The notes beneath the pieces are model-generated. The model made no database searches, was not told the origin of the DNA, and was given only the letters and a program-made list of their open reading frames with translations. This document shows positions 1 to 9,785 of a stretch of DNA of 64,000 nt, piece after piece (the first letter of the stretch is position 1; each line of letters opens with the position of its first letter). Position numbers and translations under genes: made by a program. Source of the DNA: Pseudomonas resinovorans NBRC 106553 (GTDB taxonomy: Bacteria > Pseudomonadota > Gammaproteobacteria > Pseudomonadales > Pseudomonadaceae); assembly GCF_000412695.1 (NCBI RefSeq), contig NC_021499.1:1798001-1862000 (forward strand), written 5' to 3'.

Positions 1-2
1 GC

Positions 3-3000
3 GGCGCCACCGTTCGCCTTGGCGGCGGGCTCACGGTAGCCGAGTCGTTCAACATCGCCGGCAGCGGCAATACGGTGTCCGCCGCCAACTACGGCGCTCT
101 GCACCTCGGCAGCGGCAGCACCACCGTAAGCGGCACGGTGACGCTGACCGGCGCTGCCGACATCAGCGCAGCCTCCGGCAGCACGCTGACCATCAGCGGT
201 GCCATGAGCGGCGCTTTCGCGCTGAACAAGACCGACGCCGGCACGCTTGTCCTGTCCAACAGCGGCAACGAGGCCGGGCTCACCGCCGGCACCACCATCA
301 CCGCCGGCACGCTGTCGATCGCCAACGACGACTACCTGAGTTCCGGCACGATCACGCTGAACGGCGGCACCCTGGCCATCACCGGGGCCACCAACATCGA
401 TAATGTGATCGCGCTGGCCGCAGCCTCGTCCATCAGCAATAGCGCAAATGCCACGCTGAGTGGCGCGCTCCAAGGCAGTGGCAGCCTGACCAAGACCGGT
501 GCCTCCACTCTGACCCTTAGCGGCAGCAATACCCACAGCGGTGCCGTCAGCCTTACCGCTGGCGGCCTGACCCTGAGTGGCGGCTCGGCAATCGGTAACA
601 CCAGCGCGGTGACGATGTCGGCCGGTACCGTGCTGACCATCTCCACCGCCGAGACCATCGGCTCGCTGGCAGGTACCGGCAGCGTGGTACTCAACGCCGC
701 GCTGACCACCGGCGGCGACAACACCAGTACCACCTATTCCGGCGTCATCTCGGGCACTTCCGGCCTTACCAAGGCGGGCAGCGGCACGCTGACGCTGACC
801 GGCAACAACACCTACACCGGCGCTACCAACGTGTCGGCGGGGGGACTGACAGTCAACCGCATCGGCGGCGCGCTGGACGACAACACCTCGGTGACGGTGG
901 CGGCCGGCGCGAACCTGACCGTCGCGGCCGACGAGACCATCGACGCCTTGTCCGGCGCCGGTACCGTGGCCCTCGGGACCTCGGCGCTTACGATCGGGAT
1001 CAACGGCACCAGCAGCACCTTCTCCGGCGCGATCACGGGTTCCGGCGCCTTGGCGCTGGATGGCGGCGGCACCTTCACGCTGACCGGCAGCAACAGCGGA
1101 CAGAGCTGGGGCATGCAGGTATTGAGCGGCGGCACGGTGGCGATCGCTGGCGACGCCAATCTGGGCAGCGGAACCGTGCAGCTGAACGACGGCACACTGT
1201 CGGTCACCAGCACTGGGACCATCGACAACGCCATCACGCTGGGCGCAAGCTCCGGCCGCGTCGCAGTGGATTCCGGCCTGGCCGTCAGCTTGAGCGGCGC
1301 GATCGGCGGCGCCGGCGCCCTGACCAAGACCGGTAGCGGCGCCCTGACACTCTCGGGCAGCAACAACTACTCGGGCACCACCACCGTTTTGGCCGGCACC
1401 CTGGCGGTCAACGGCAGCACCGCCAGCGCCACCACCGTTGCCAGTGGAGGCACGCTGGCCGGTACCGGCACCCTGGGTGGCAATGTCACGGTCAATAGCG
1501 GCGGTTTGCTGTCCCCGGGCAATGCCGGTGCGGGCAGCCTGACGATCAACGGCAACCTGCAGATGAATGCGGGCAGCGTCCTGGCCGTCGAGATCGATGG
1601 CACCACGGCCGGTACCCAGTACGACCAGGTGGTGGTCAATGGTGCCGTGAACGTTTCCGGCGCCATCCTGTCCGCTACCCATGGCTACGCGTCCGGGCTC
1701 GGCGACGTCTACACCATTATCTCCAACGATGCCAGTGACGCCGTCACCGGCAGCTTCAGCGGCCTGGCCGAAGGCGGCACCCTGACTGCCGGTGGCAACA
1801 GCACCGTGCTGACCGCCAGCTACATCGCGGGCACCGGAAATGATTTCACGCTGACGGCGCCGACCAACACCCCACCTGTCGTTGGCAACCTCAATGGCGA
1901 TAGCACCGCCTATACCGCCGGCAGCACGGTGGTGCTGGATGCAAGCGGCAACGCTGTGATCAGCGACGCCGAAGACGACCTCGTCAACTGGAACGGCGGC
2001 AGCCTGGTCATCCAGCGCTATACCAACGGGGTCGCCGATCCTAGCGCCAACGACCTGTTCGGTTTCGACCAGAGCACCTCCGCTTTCAGCGTCAGCGGCA
2101 CCCCCTTCAGCGGCGACCTGCAGTTCGCCGGCCTGACCTTCGCCACCTACAGCTACAGCGGTGGTGTGCTGACCATCAACTTCACCGGTAGCAGCCTCCC
2201 GGCGTCCACCGCCCTGGTGCAGGATGTTGTACGCCACATCAGCTACCGCAACGACACGCCCTACGGCGACGCGAACATGCGCCTCGCGCTGACCGACAGC
2301 ATGGGGGGCACCTCCAACAGCGACGTGACGCTCACCTGCGACACCATCTACGTCGACCAGAGCAACGACGATGCCGGCGGTGACGCGGCCGACGGCTTCA
2401 GCCTGCGCGAAGCCCTGGCCCGCGGCGCGGCCCAGGGCGGCGCCGATACGATCCGCGTGGTCCTGGCCGATAACAGCACCATCACCCTCGGCAGCGGCGT
2501 CACCGGTGGCGCCGGCGATACGCTCGATCTGGATGGCGCCAACGGCCTTACCGTCACTGGCAGCACCCTTACCCTGGGTAGCGGGTTCACCGTCAACAAC
2601 GGCTCTGCCGACACCGCCACCATCGCCAGCACGCTGGCCGGCAGTGGCACGCTGACCAAGACCGGCGCCGGTACGCTGGCCTTGAACAGCACCGGCAACG
2701 AAGCCGCCTTCTCGGGAGCCATCGCCATCAACGGCGGCACACTGGCGACCGGCAGCGACGATGCGCTCGGCAGCGGTGCGCTGCAGTTCGATGGCGGCAC
2801 CCTGAGCGTTACCAGCGGCGGCGTCACGGTCGACAACGCCATGGCCTTCGGCGTCGGTGGCGGCACTCTCCACGCTGACGTCAACTGGACCGCCTCGGGC
2901 GTGTTCTCCGGCGGCGGCACGCTGAGCAAGACCGGCATCTTCGGTACCCTGACCCTGACCGGCACCAGCCAGCACACCGGCGTCACTACGTTGGGCGAGG

Positions 3001-6000
3001 GCATCCTGGCGGTCGGCAGCGACAGCAACCTCGGCAGCGGCCTGGTGAGCGTCTACGGCGGCACCTTCTCGGTGAACACCACCGGCCAGACCATCGACAA
3101 CGCGTTCGACATCACCAGCCGCTCGGGCGCCATCGAACTGGGCTTCGGTATCACGGCCACGCTGTCGGGCCAGATCACCGGCACGGGCGATTTCTTCAAG
3201 AGCGGCTCCGGCACCCTCCATCTGACCAACACCAACAACAGCCTGAGCAGCTGGACCTTCGGCCAGATCAACGGCACGACGGTGGTCACCTCGGCCGACC
3301 AGATCGGCGGCGGTATCCTCAAGCTCGCCGGCGGTACCCTGGCTATCAACTCTAGCGGCAGCTTCACCCTCAACCGCACGACCCAGGTGATCAGCACGGT
3401 CGCCATCGACGCGACCGGCAGCGGCACAGGCGCGGTGATCAGCCTTGGCGGCGCGACGAGCGGCAGTGGCGCGTTCAGCCTCAACGCCGGCGACAGCCAG
3501 ATCTACCTGAGCAACGCCAGCGGCCTGACCGGCGATCTCACCCTGTCCTCGAGCGGCAGCAGCGGCCTGGTGGCCGCAATCGGCAGCGGTACCCTGGGCA
3601 GCGGCCAGATCAACCTGACGGCGGGTTCCACCTTCGGCATTGCCGGCAGCAGCCGTACCTTCACCAACAACATCGTGTTGCTGGGCGATGCCACGATCCG
3701 CACCGGATCACCAACTACCGGCGCCGACACCATCACTTTCACCGGGGTCATCAGCGAAGTCGGTGGCCCGCGCAACCTGACGGTGAACGCCTATACGGTC
3801 GGTGGCAACCATACCGACGTGGTGCTGGCCGGCAACAACACCTACACCGGCTCCACCGTGCTGAACAGCGGCATCCTGCAGGTGGCCAGCGACGCTAACC
3901 TGGGCAGCGGCGACATCGTCCTCGCTGGCGGCACACTGGCTATCAGCGGCGCCACTACCATCGACAACGACGTGAGCGTGACGGCTGGCGGGACCATCCG
4001 GACCGATGCGTCGGCCACCCTGTCCGGCGTGATTTCCGGCGGCGCCACGCTGATCAAGAGCGGCAGCGGGACCCTGACCCTGACCGGTGCCGAGACCCAC
4101 ACCGGCGCCACCACCGTCTCCGCCGGCACCCTGGTGGTCGATGGCAGCACGGCCAGCGCCACCACCGTGGCCAACGGCGCTACCCTGGCCGGTACCGGTA
4201 GCCTGGGCGCAGTGACGGTGCAGAGCGGCGGTACGCTCGCCCCGGGCGGCAACGCGACGGGCATCCTCACCATCGATGGCCCCCTTACCATGGCTGCCGG
4301 CAGCACCCTGGCGCTGCAGATCAATGGCACGACCGCGGGCTCGGACTACGACCAGGTCGTGGTGAACGGCACGGTGGACGTGAGCGCTGCCACTCTGGCC
4401 GTCACCCACGGCTACACGGCGGCGGAAGGCGACGCCTACACGGTCATCAGCAATGACCTCGTCGACGGCGTGACTGGAACCTTCGGCGGCCTCGCGGAGG
4501 GCGCCACCCTGGCCGCCGCCGGCAACGGCACCTCGCTGATCGGCAGTTACATCGGCGGCACCGGCAACGACATCACCCTGACGGTACCCGTCCTGCCAAG
4601 GGTGACCGGCGTGACATCCAGTAACGCCAATGGCCAGTACGGTATCGGCGATGTCATCACCATCACCGTGACCTTCGACGACAACGTCCTCGTGACCGGC
4701 ACGCCTCAACTGCTGTTGGAGACCGGCGCCACCGACCGGACCCTCAACTACGTTTCCGGTTCGGGCAGCAACACCCTGACCTTCAGCTACACGGTGCAGG
4801 CGGGTGATGTTGCGGCCGACCTCGACTATGCCTCCGCCACGGCGCTGACCCTCAACGGCGGCAGCATCAAGGGTGCTGCCAGCCAGGACGCCGTCCTCAC
4901 CCTGGCCGCCCCTGGCGCCGCGGGTTCCCTGGGGGCCAACAAGGCCCTGGTGGTCGATGGCGTGCGGCCGACCGCCAGCATCGCGATCAGCGACAGCAGC
5001 CTGAAGGTCGGCGAGACCGCCACGGTGACCATTACCTTCGACGAGGCGGTGAGCGGCCTGGATATCGGCGACTTCAGCGTGGCCAACGGCACCCTGAGCA
5101 ACCTCAGCAGCAGCGACGGTGGCATCACCTGGACCGCGACCCTGACCCCCACCGCCAATAGCGAGAGCAGCGGCAACCAGGTCACCCTGGACGCCACTGG
5201 CTATACCGACGCAGCGGGCAACACCGGGGCGAACAACACCGCCTCTGGCGCCTACGCCATCGACACCCAGCGCCCGACCGCCACTATTTCGGTTGCGGAC
5301 ACGGCACTGGCGGCAGGTGAGACCAGCACCGTCACCATCACCTTCAGCGAGGCGGTCAGCGGCCTGACTACCGCGGACTTCAGCGTGGCCAACGGCACCC
5401 TGAGCAACCTCAGCAGCAGCGATGGCGGTATCACCTGGACGGCCACCCTGACGCCGACGGCGGGTACTACCAGCACCGGCAACCTGATCACCCTGGACAA
5501 CACCGGCGTGCAGGACGCGGCGGGCAACAGCGGGGCGAACACCACCACCTCCAACGCCTACGCCATCGACACCGCCCGCCCGACCGCCACCATCACGGTC
5601 GCGGACAACGCACTGGCGCTCGGGGAGACCAGCACCGTCACCATTACCTTCAGCGAAGCGGTGAACGGCCTGGATATCGCCGACTTCACAGTGCAGAACG
5701 GTGTGCTCAGCAACCTCAACTCCAGCGACGGTGGCATCACCTGGACAGCGACCCTGACGCCGATCGCAAGCGTGACCGCCTCCGCCAACCTGATCACCCT
5801 GGGCGGCAACGGTTACACCGATGCGGCCGGCAATACCGGGGCGAACACCACGACCTCCAACAGCTACGCCATCGATACCCAGCGTCCGACCGCCACTATC
5901 GTGGTTGCCGATCCGACCCTGTCCATTGGCGAGACCAGCACCGTCACCATCACCTTCAGCGAGGCGGTGAGTGGCCTGGACCTGGCCGACTTCTCCGTGG

Positions 6001-7985
6001 ACGGCGGCGTGCTGAGCAACCTCGCTTCGACCGATGGCGGCCTCACCTGGACGGCAACCCTGACGCCGACGGCGGGCATCACCGACGCCACCAACGTCAT
6101 CGTGCTGAACAACGCAGGCGTGACCGACCAGGCAGGCAATACCGGCACCGGCATCACGGGCTCCAACGCCTACGCCATCGACACCCAGCGCCCGACCGCC
6201 ACCATCACGGTATCGGACACCGCGCTGGCGGCGGGTGAGACCAGCACGGTCACCATCACCTTCAGCGAAGCGGTCAGCGGCCTGACCACCGCGGACTTCA
6301 CCGTGGCCAACGGCACCCTGAGCAACCTCAGCAGCAGCGACGGTGGCATCACCTGGACGGCCACCCTGACGCCGACGGCGGGTACTACCAGCACCGGCAA
6401 CCTGATCACGCTGGACAACACCGGCGTGCAGGACGCGGCGGGCAACAGCGGGGCGAACACCACCACCTCCAACGCCTACGCCATCGACACCCAGCGTCCG
6501 AACGCCACCATCACGGTCGCAGATCCGGCCCTGTCCATTGGCGAGACCAGCACCGTCACCATCCGTTTCAGCGAGGCGGTGAGCGGCCTGGGCCTGGCCG
6601 ACTTCAGCGTGGAGAACGGGGTACTGAGCAACCTCGTCTCCACGGACGGCGGCCTCACCTGGACGGCAACCCTGACGCCGACGGCGGGCATCCGCGATGC
6701 CAGCAATGTCATCACCCTGAACAACGCGGGCTATGTCGACCAGGCCGGCAACACCGGTACCGGCAACACCGCGTCCAACGCCTACGCCATCGACACCCAG
6801 CGCCCGACGGTTTCCAGCGTCAGCGTCCCGGCGGGCATGCACTACAACGCCGGCGACACCCTCACCTTCGTGGTCAACGCCAGCGAAGTGGTACTGGTCA
6901 ATGGCAGTCCGCGCCTGGCCCTGGATATCGGCGGCACCACGGTGTTCGCCGACTACCTGGCCGGCTCCGGCACCAACACCCTGGTGTTCCAGTACACCGT
7001 GCGTGCAGGTGACAACGACGCCAACGGCATCGCCGTCAGCGGCCTGGTGACCAACGGCGGCAGCGTGCGGGATGCGGCCGGCAACGACCTGAACCTGGCC
7101 CTGAACAACGTCGGCAACACCCGTGGCGTGATCGTCGACACGATCGCACCCGGCGCCAGCGCCACCGTCACACCGCTGCCCACACCCGGCAGCGTGCAGT
7201 ACACCGTGACCTTCGACGAGAACGTCAGCGGCGTCGACCTGGGCGACTTCAACCTGGTCACCACCGGCAACGTCGTCGGCACGCTGCAATCGCTGGTGCG
7301 GGTGGATGCCCGCACCTACATCGTCACCGTGAGCAACGTCGCCGGTGCCGGCACCCTGACCCTGGGCCTGAACGCCACCGGCACCCAGATCACCGATGCA
7401 GCCGGCAACCCGCAGGTCTCGGCGCTGTCCGCACAGAGCTACAGCGTGCAGCAGAACGATGGTGATCCGGAGTTCCGGACCACCACGCCAGTGATCCTGC
7501 CGCCGGAACCCACGGTACCAGTGGACAACGTGCAGCCGAATACGCCGCCGCCGCCCTTCACCTCGCCGCTGATTCCGCCGCCGCTGTTCGAGCAGCCGAC
7601 GCTGGGCAGTGGTATCCCCACCCTGGGCAATATCTTCATCAACCAGGGGGCGCTGGCGCCCAGCTTCATCGCCCAGGTATTCGCCAGCAGCGATGGCTTT
7701 GGCGACGGCAGCGGTGCGGGCTTCCTCGGCTTCGGCGGGGGCGATGCCAACGTCTTCGGCAGCAGCAGCTTCTCCAGCCTGTTCAGCAAGGATGTGCCGC
7801 AGGAGTCCGGTGATATCCAGTTGCAATGGCGCGGGGGCGCGGGTGCTGGCCAAGGGGGGCAAGGCATCTTCGGCGCGCCGACGCTGGGGCAGCAGTTGCA
7901 GGACATCAAGAACAACGAACAGCGTCAGGTTCGGGAACTGGCCATGGCGCTCGGGCAGGTCGGCGTCGATCGCCCACAGGCCTGA
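3..7985 (+). CDS. Giant autotransporter-repeat / Ig-like surface or secreted protein (5' end outside window)
   Basis: The frame is open from the first base, so the N-terminus and secretion signal lie upstream; about 2660 residues are visible. The order is: passenger-type beta-strand repeats (G-S-G-T-L-T-L-T-G-x-N-x-Y-T-G patterns, e.g. near 780-850, 1330-1400, 4060-4130); a CSLREA-like segment near 2340-2480 (DTIYVD...FSLREAL); a second array; a spacer near 4600-4960; six Ig-like repeats at 4965-6800; a divergent Ig-like module to about 7150; a Pro-rich linker near 7490-7600; and a Gly/Ser-rich C-terminal tail. The block at about 1410-1870 recurs in diverged form at about 4140-4590, suggesting internal duplication. 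There is no C-terminal 12-strand barrel ending in an aromatic residue, so it is not a classical type V autotransporter. A TolC-family gene follows after 56 bp. Role inferred: adhesion or biofilm surface protein. Confidence 0.8.
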   Translation, partial: GATVRLGGGLTVAESFNIAGSGNTVSAANYGALHLGSGSTTVSGTVTLTGAADISAASGSTLTISGAMSGAFALNKTDAGTLVLSNSGNEAGLTAGTTITAGTLSIANDDYLSSGTITLNGGTLAITGATNIDNVIALAAASSISNSANATLSGALQGSGSLTKTGASTLTLSGSNTHSGAVSLTAGGLTLSGGSAIGNTSAVTMSAGTVLTISTAETIGSLAGTGSVVLNAALTTGGDNTSTTYSGVISGTSGLTKAGSGTLTLTGNNTYTGATNVSAGGLTVNRIGGALDDNTSVTVAAGANLTVAADETIDALSGAGTVALGTSALTIGINGTSSTFSGAITGSGALALDGGGTFTLTGSNSGQSWGMQVLSGGTVAIAGDANLGSGTVQLNDGTLSVTSTGTIDNAITLGASSGRVAVDSGLAVSLSGAIGGAGALTKTGSGALTLSGSNNYSGTTTVLAGTLAVNGSTASATTVASGGTLAGTGTLGGNVTVNSGGLLSPGNAGAGSLTINGNLQMNAGSVLAVEIDGTTAGTQYDQVVVNGAVNVSGAILSATHGYASGLGDVYTIISNDASDAVTGSFSGLAEGGTLTAGGNSTVLTASYIAGTGNDFTLTAPTNTPPVVGNLNGDSTAYTAGSTVVLDASGNAVISDAEDDLVNWNGGSLVIQRYTNGVADPSANDLFGFDQSTSAFSVSGTPFSGDLQFAGLTFATYSYSGGVLTINFTGSSLPASTALVQDVVRHISYRNDTPYGDANMRLALTDSMGGTSNSDVTLTCDTIYVDQSNDDAGGDAADGFSLREALARGAAQGGADTIRVVLADNSTITLGSGVTGGAGDTLDLDGANGLTVTGSTLTLGSGFTVNNGSADTATIASTLAGSGTLTKTGAGTLALNSTGNEAAFSGAIAINGGTLATGSDDALGSGALQFDGGTLSVTSGGVTVDNAMAFGVGGGTLHADVNWTASGVFSGGGTLSKTGIFGTLTLTGTSQHTGVTTLGEGILAVGSDSNLGSGLVSVYGGTFSVNTTGQTIDNAFDITSRSGAIELGFGITATLSGQITGTGDFFKSGSGTLHLTNTNNSLSSWTFGQINGTTVVTSADQIGGGILKLAGGTLAINSSGSFTLNRTTQVISTVAIDATGSGTGAVISLGGATSGSGAFSLNAGDSQIYLSNASGLTGDLTLSSSGSSGLVAAIGSGTLGSGQINLTAGSTFGIAGSSRTFTNNIVLLGDATIRTGSPTTGADTITFTGVISEVGGPRNLTVNAYTVGGNHTDVVLAGNNTYTGSTVLNSGILQVASDANLGSGDIVLAGGTLAISGATTIDNDVSVTAGGTIRTDASATLSGVISGGATLIKSGSGTLTLTGAETHTGATTVSAGTLVVDGSTASATTVANGATLAGTGSLGAVTVQSGGTLAPGGNATGILTIDGPLTMAAGSTLALQINGTTAGSDYDQVVVNGTVDVSAATLAVTHGYTAAEGDAYTVISNDLVDGVTGTFGGLAEGATLAAAGNGTSLIGSYIGGTGNDITLTVPVLPRVTGVTSSNANGQYGIGDVITITVTFDDNVLVTGTPQLLLETGATDRTLNYVSGSGSNTLTFSYTVQAGDVAADLDYASATALTLNGGSIKGAASQDAVLTLAAPGAAGSLGANKALVVDGVRPTASIAISDSSLKVGETATVTITFDEAVSGLDIGDFSVANGTLSNLSSSDGGITWTATLTPTANSESSGNQVTLDATGYTDAAGNTGANNTASGAYAIDTQRPTATISVADTALAAGETSTVTITFSEAVSGLTTADFSVANGTLSNLSSSDGGITWTATLTPTAGTTSTGNLITLDNTGVQDAAGNSGANTTTSNAYAIDTARPTATITVADNALALGETSTVTITFSEAVNGLDIADFTVQNGVLSNLNSSDGGITWTATLTPIASVTASANLITLGGNGYTDAAGNTGANTTTSNSYAIDTQRPTATIVVADPTLSIGETSTVTITFSEAVSGLDLADFSVDGGVLSNLASTDGGLTWTATLTPTAGITDATNVIVLNNAGVTDQAGNTGTGITGSNAYAIDTQRPTATITVSDTALAAGETSTVTITFSEAVSGLTTADFTVANGTLSNLSSSDGGITWTATLTPTAGTTSTGNLITLDNTGVQDAAGNSGANTTTSNAYAIDTQRPNATITVADPALSIGETSTVTIRFSEAVSGLGLADFSVENGVLSNLVSTDGGLTWTATLTPTAGIRDASNVITLNNAGYVDQAGNTGTGNTASNAYAIDTQRPTVSSVSVPAGMHYNAGDTLTFVVNASEVVLVNGSPRLALDIGGTTVFADYLAGSGTNTLVFQYTVRAGDNDANGIAVSGLVTNGGSVRDAAGNDLNLALNNVGNTRGVIVDTIAPGASATVTPLPTPGSVQYTVTFDENVSGVDLGDFNLVTTGNVVGTLQSLVRVDARTYIVTVSNVAGAGTLTLGLNATGTQITDAAGNPQVSALSAQSYSVQQNDGDPEFRTTTPVILPPEPTVPVDNVQPNTPPPPFTSPLIPPPLFEQPTLGSGIPTLGNIFINQGALAPSFIAQVFASSDGFGDGSGAGFLGFGGGDANVFGSSSFSSLFSKDVPQESGDIQLQWRGGAGAGQGGQGIFGAPTLGQQLQDIKNNEQRQVRELAMALGQVGVDRPQA
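4965..6800 (+). repeat. Six tandem 306-bp coding repeats (Ig-like modules)
   Basis: Each unit starts with codons for Arg-Pro-(T/N)-A and ends with Y-A-I-D-T-(Q/A). Unit starts fall at 4965, 5271, 5577, 5883, 6189 and 6495, each exactly 306 bp (102 codons) apart, with a diverged module from 6801. Units 2 and 5 are nearly identical over long stretches, and units 4 and 6 share the PxLSIGETS variant. This points to recent duplication or gene conversion in an alternating pattern. The fold is inferred to be a bacterial Ig-like domain from the VTITFSEAV and WTATLTPT strands. Confidence 0.9.
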
Positions 7986-8041
7986 TAGCAGAACAACGAA
8001 TTAGAAATTCAAATGAGCCGTGTCTAGGGGGCGGCCCAAGG

Positions 8042-9538
8042 ATGAGCAAAGCAGCGAAGTTTTTCACCATCAGTATGCTGGCGCTGGCGGTCACCGGTTG
8101 TGCGGTGACCAGCGAACCGATCGACCGCAGCGTCAGCGAGCAGCGTGCACGCCAGGATCTGCAAAGCATGTTCAAGGACCAGGAGCCCCTCAGCGGGCCC
8201 CTGACCCTGCACGAGGCCATGGCCCGTGCGGTGAAGTACAACCTGGAGGCGCGCCTCAAGGTGATGGAGGAAGCCCTGGCCAAGCGCCAGGTCGACCTGG
8301 CCAGCTTCGACATGCTGCCGCGCATGGCGATGGAAGCCGGCTATGCCGGGCGCAACAACGTCAGCGCCTCCAGCAGCCAGAGCGTGCTGACCAACACCCA
8401 GTCCCTGGAACCGTCCACCTCCCAGGACCGCGACCGTGACGTCGCCGACCTGACCATGGTGTGGAACGTGCTCGATTTCGGCGTCAGCTACGTCAGCGCC
8501 AAGCAGCAGGCCGACCAGCGCCTGATCGTCCAGGAGCGCCGCCGCAAGGTGGTCCACACCATCATCCAGGACGTGCGTTCGGCCTACTGGCGTGCCGTGG
8601 CCGCCGAGCGCCTGCTCAAGCAGATCGACAGCCTGATGGCCCGCGTCGACGAAGCGCGCGGCAGCAGCCAGCGCATGAGTTCGGAGCGCATCGGTGACCC
8701 GGTGCAAGCCCTGAGCTACCAGCGTGCCCTGATCGAGGCCACTCGCCAGCTGGAAGAACAGCGCCGCGCGCTGTCCCTGGCCAAGACCGAGCTGGCCGCG
8801 CTGGTCAACCTGCCGCTGAACGCCGACTTCACCCTGGCCGCCGAAGACGGCTACCAGATGCCCGAGCTCAAGGTGGACTTCAGCCGTCTGGAAGAAGAGG
8901 CCCTGGCCAGCCGTCCGGAACTGCGCGAGCAGGACTACCAGGCGCGCATCAGCGCCGCCGAAACCCGCAAGGCCATGCTGCGCTTGCTGCCGGGCCTGGA
9001 GTTCTCCGCTGGTGGTCACTACGACAGCAACAGCTTCCTGGTGAACCAGAGCTGGGCCGACTACGGCGTGAAGGTGACCTGGAACCTGTTCAACGCGATC
9101 TCCGCGCCGGCGGCCATAGACGTCGCCAAGGCTGGCGAGTCCGTCGCCGCGGCCCGTCGCCAGGCCATGTCCATGGCCGTGCTGGCGCAGCTCTATGTGG
9201 CCAACGCGAACTACCACGAGGCCCAGCGCCAGTTCCAGACCAACCAGGAACTGGCCAGGCTCGACGACCAGATCGCCGAGCAGCTGCGCAACCGCTACAA
9301 GACCCAGAGCATCGGCGAGCTGGACCTGATCCAGGGCGAGCTGAACACCCTGCAGGCACAGCTCAAGCGCGACCTGTCCTATGCCGAACTGCGCAACGCC
9401 TACGCCCAGCTGTTCGTCAGCGCCGGCGTGGACCCGCTGCCGAAATCGCTGCCGGACGACCGCGTGGCGACCATCGCCAGCGCGCTGCAAAGCAACGAAT
9501 CGCGCTGGGCCTCCGGCGATATCGGCGCGGTGAAGTAA
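8042..9538 (+). CDS. TolC-family outer-membrane efflux/secretion lipoprotein
   Basis: 498 residues. The start at 8042 gives a lipoprotein signal (hydrophobic stretch then V-T-G-C, Cys20); the longer open frame from 7826 lies inside the upstream gene and is not used. Two OEP-type halves follow (roughly 60-260 and 290-480), long Ala/Glu/Gln/Arg-rich helices typical of TolC/OprM proteins that form a trimeric outer-membrane channel and periplasmic tunnel. The gene begins 56 bp after the giant surface protein and is probably co-transcribed with it. By analogy with type I secretion of large adhesins, it may be the outer-membrane exit for that protein. No ABC ATPase or membrane-fusion protein is visible downstream; they could lie upstream of the window. 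A role in drug efflux cannot be excluded. Confidence 0.85.
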   Translation: MSKAAKFFTISMLALAVTGCAVTSEPIDRSVSEQRARQDLQSMFKDQEPLSGPLTLHEAMARAVKYNLEARLKVMEEALAKRQVDLASFDMLPRMAMEAGYAGRNNVSASSSQSVLTNTQSLEPSTSQDRDRDVADLTMVWNVLDFGVSYVSAKQQADQRLIVQERRRKVVHTIIQDVRSAYWRAVAAERLLKQIDSLMARVDEARGSSQRMSSERIGDPVQALSYQRALIEATRQLEEQRRALSLAKTELAALVNLPLNADFTLAAEDGYQMPELKVDFSRLEEEALASRPELREQDYQARISAAETRKAMLRLLPGLEFSAGGHYDSNSFLVNQSWADYGVKVTWNLFNAISAPAAIDVAKAGESVAAARRQAMSMAVLAQLYVANANYHEAQRQFQTNQELARLDDQIAEQLRNRYKTQSIGELDLIQGELNTLQAQLKRDLSYAELRNAYAQLFVSAGVDPLPKSLPDDRVATIASALQSNESRWASGDIGAVK

Positions 9539-9564
9539 GGGGAGGGCGGGCCTGCGGCCCGCTT

Positions 9565-9758
9565 GGCGAATGAATTCGCCCCCACAGGTGCACGCGAGGT
9601 TGTAGCCCGGATGCAATCCGGGAGCGAAGGTTGGCATCTCCCCGGATTTCATCCGGGCTACGGATTGCTCCCTCTCCCAGTGGGAGAGGGTTGGGGTGAG
9701 GGTGGTTTCGGGCGGGTTCGGTGCCCGCCCGTTTCGCGAATGAATTCGCTCCTACAGG
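9565..9758. repeat. Cluster of REP-like and other palindromic intergenic repeats
   Basis: The gap between the convergent TolC and cytochrome genes is almost entirely repeats. REP-like units GCGAATGAATTCGC..CTACAGG sit at 9565-9588 and 9734-9758. An inverted repeat built on CCCGGAT..ATCCGGG spans 9602-9662, and CTCTCCC/GGGAGAG is at about 9672-9690. They can form hairpins and may end transcription from both sides. The same REP core recurs at 17663, 23331, 37872, 37946, 40161 and 40234. Confidence 0.8.
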
Positions 9759-9785
9759 GATATTCGTACGCGTCGACCTGCGCGA

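Noticed and set aside
4965..6800. Regular repeats considered as a CRISPR array
   Set aside because: Units are 306 bp, coding and in frame, without short repeat-spacer alternation; no cas genes.
3708..7862. 1384-codon open frame on the minus strand
   Set aside because: Antisense shadow of the giant repeat protein: repetitive low-complexity Gly/Ala/Arg/Asp composition, no ribosome site, and sense frame has real domains.
8024..9652. 542-codon minus-strand frame
   Set aside because: Antisense of the TolC-family gene; His/Gln/Leu-rich with no motif.
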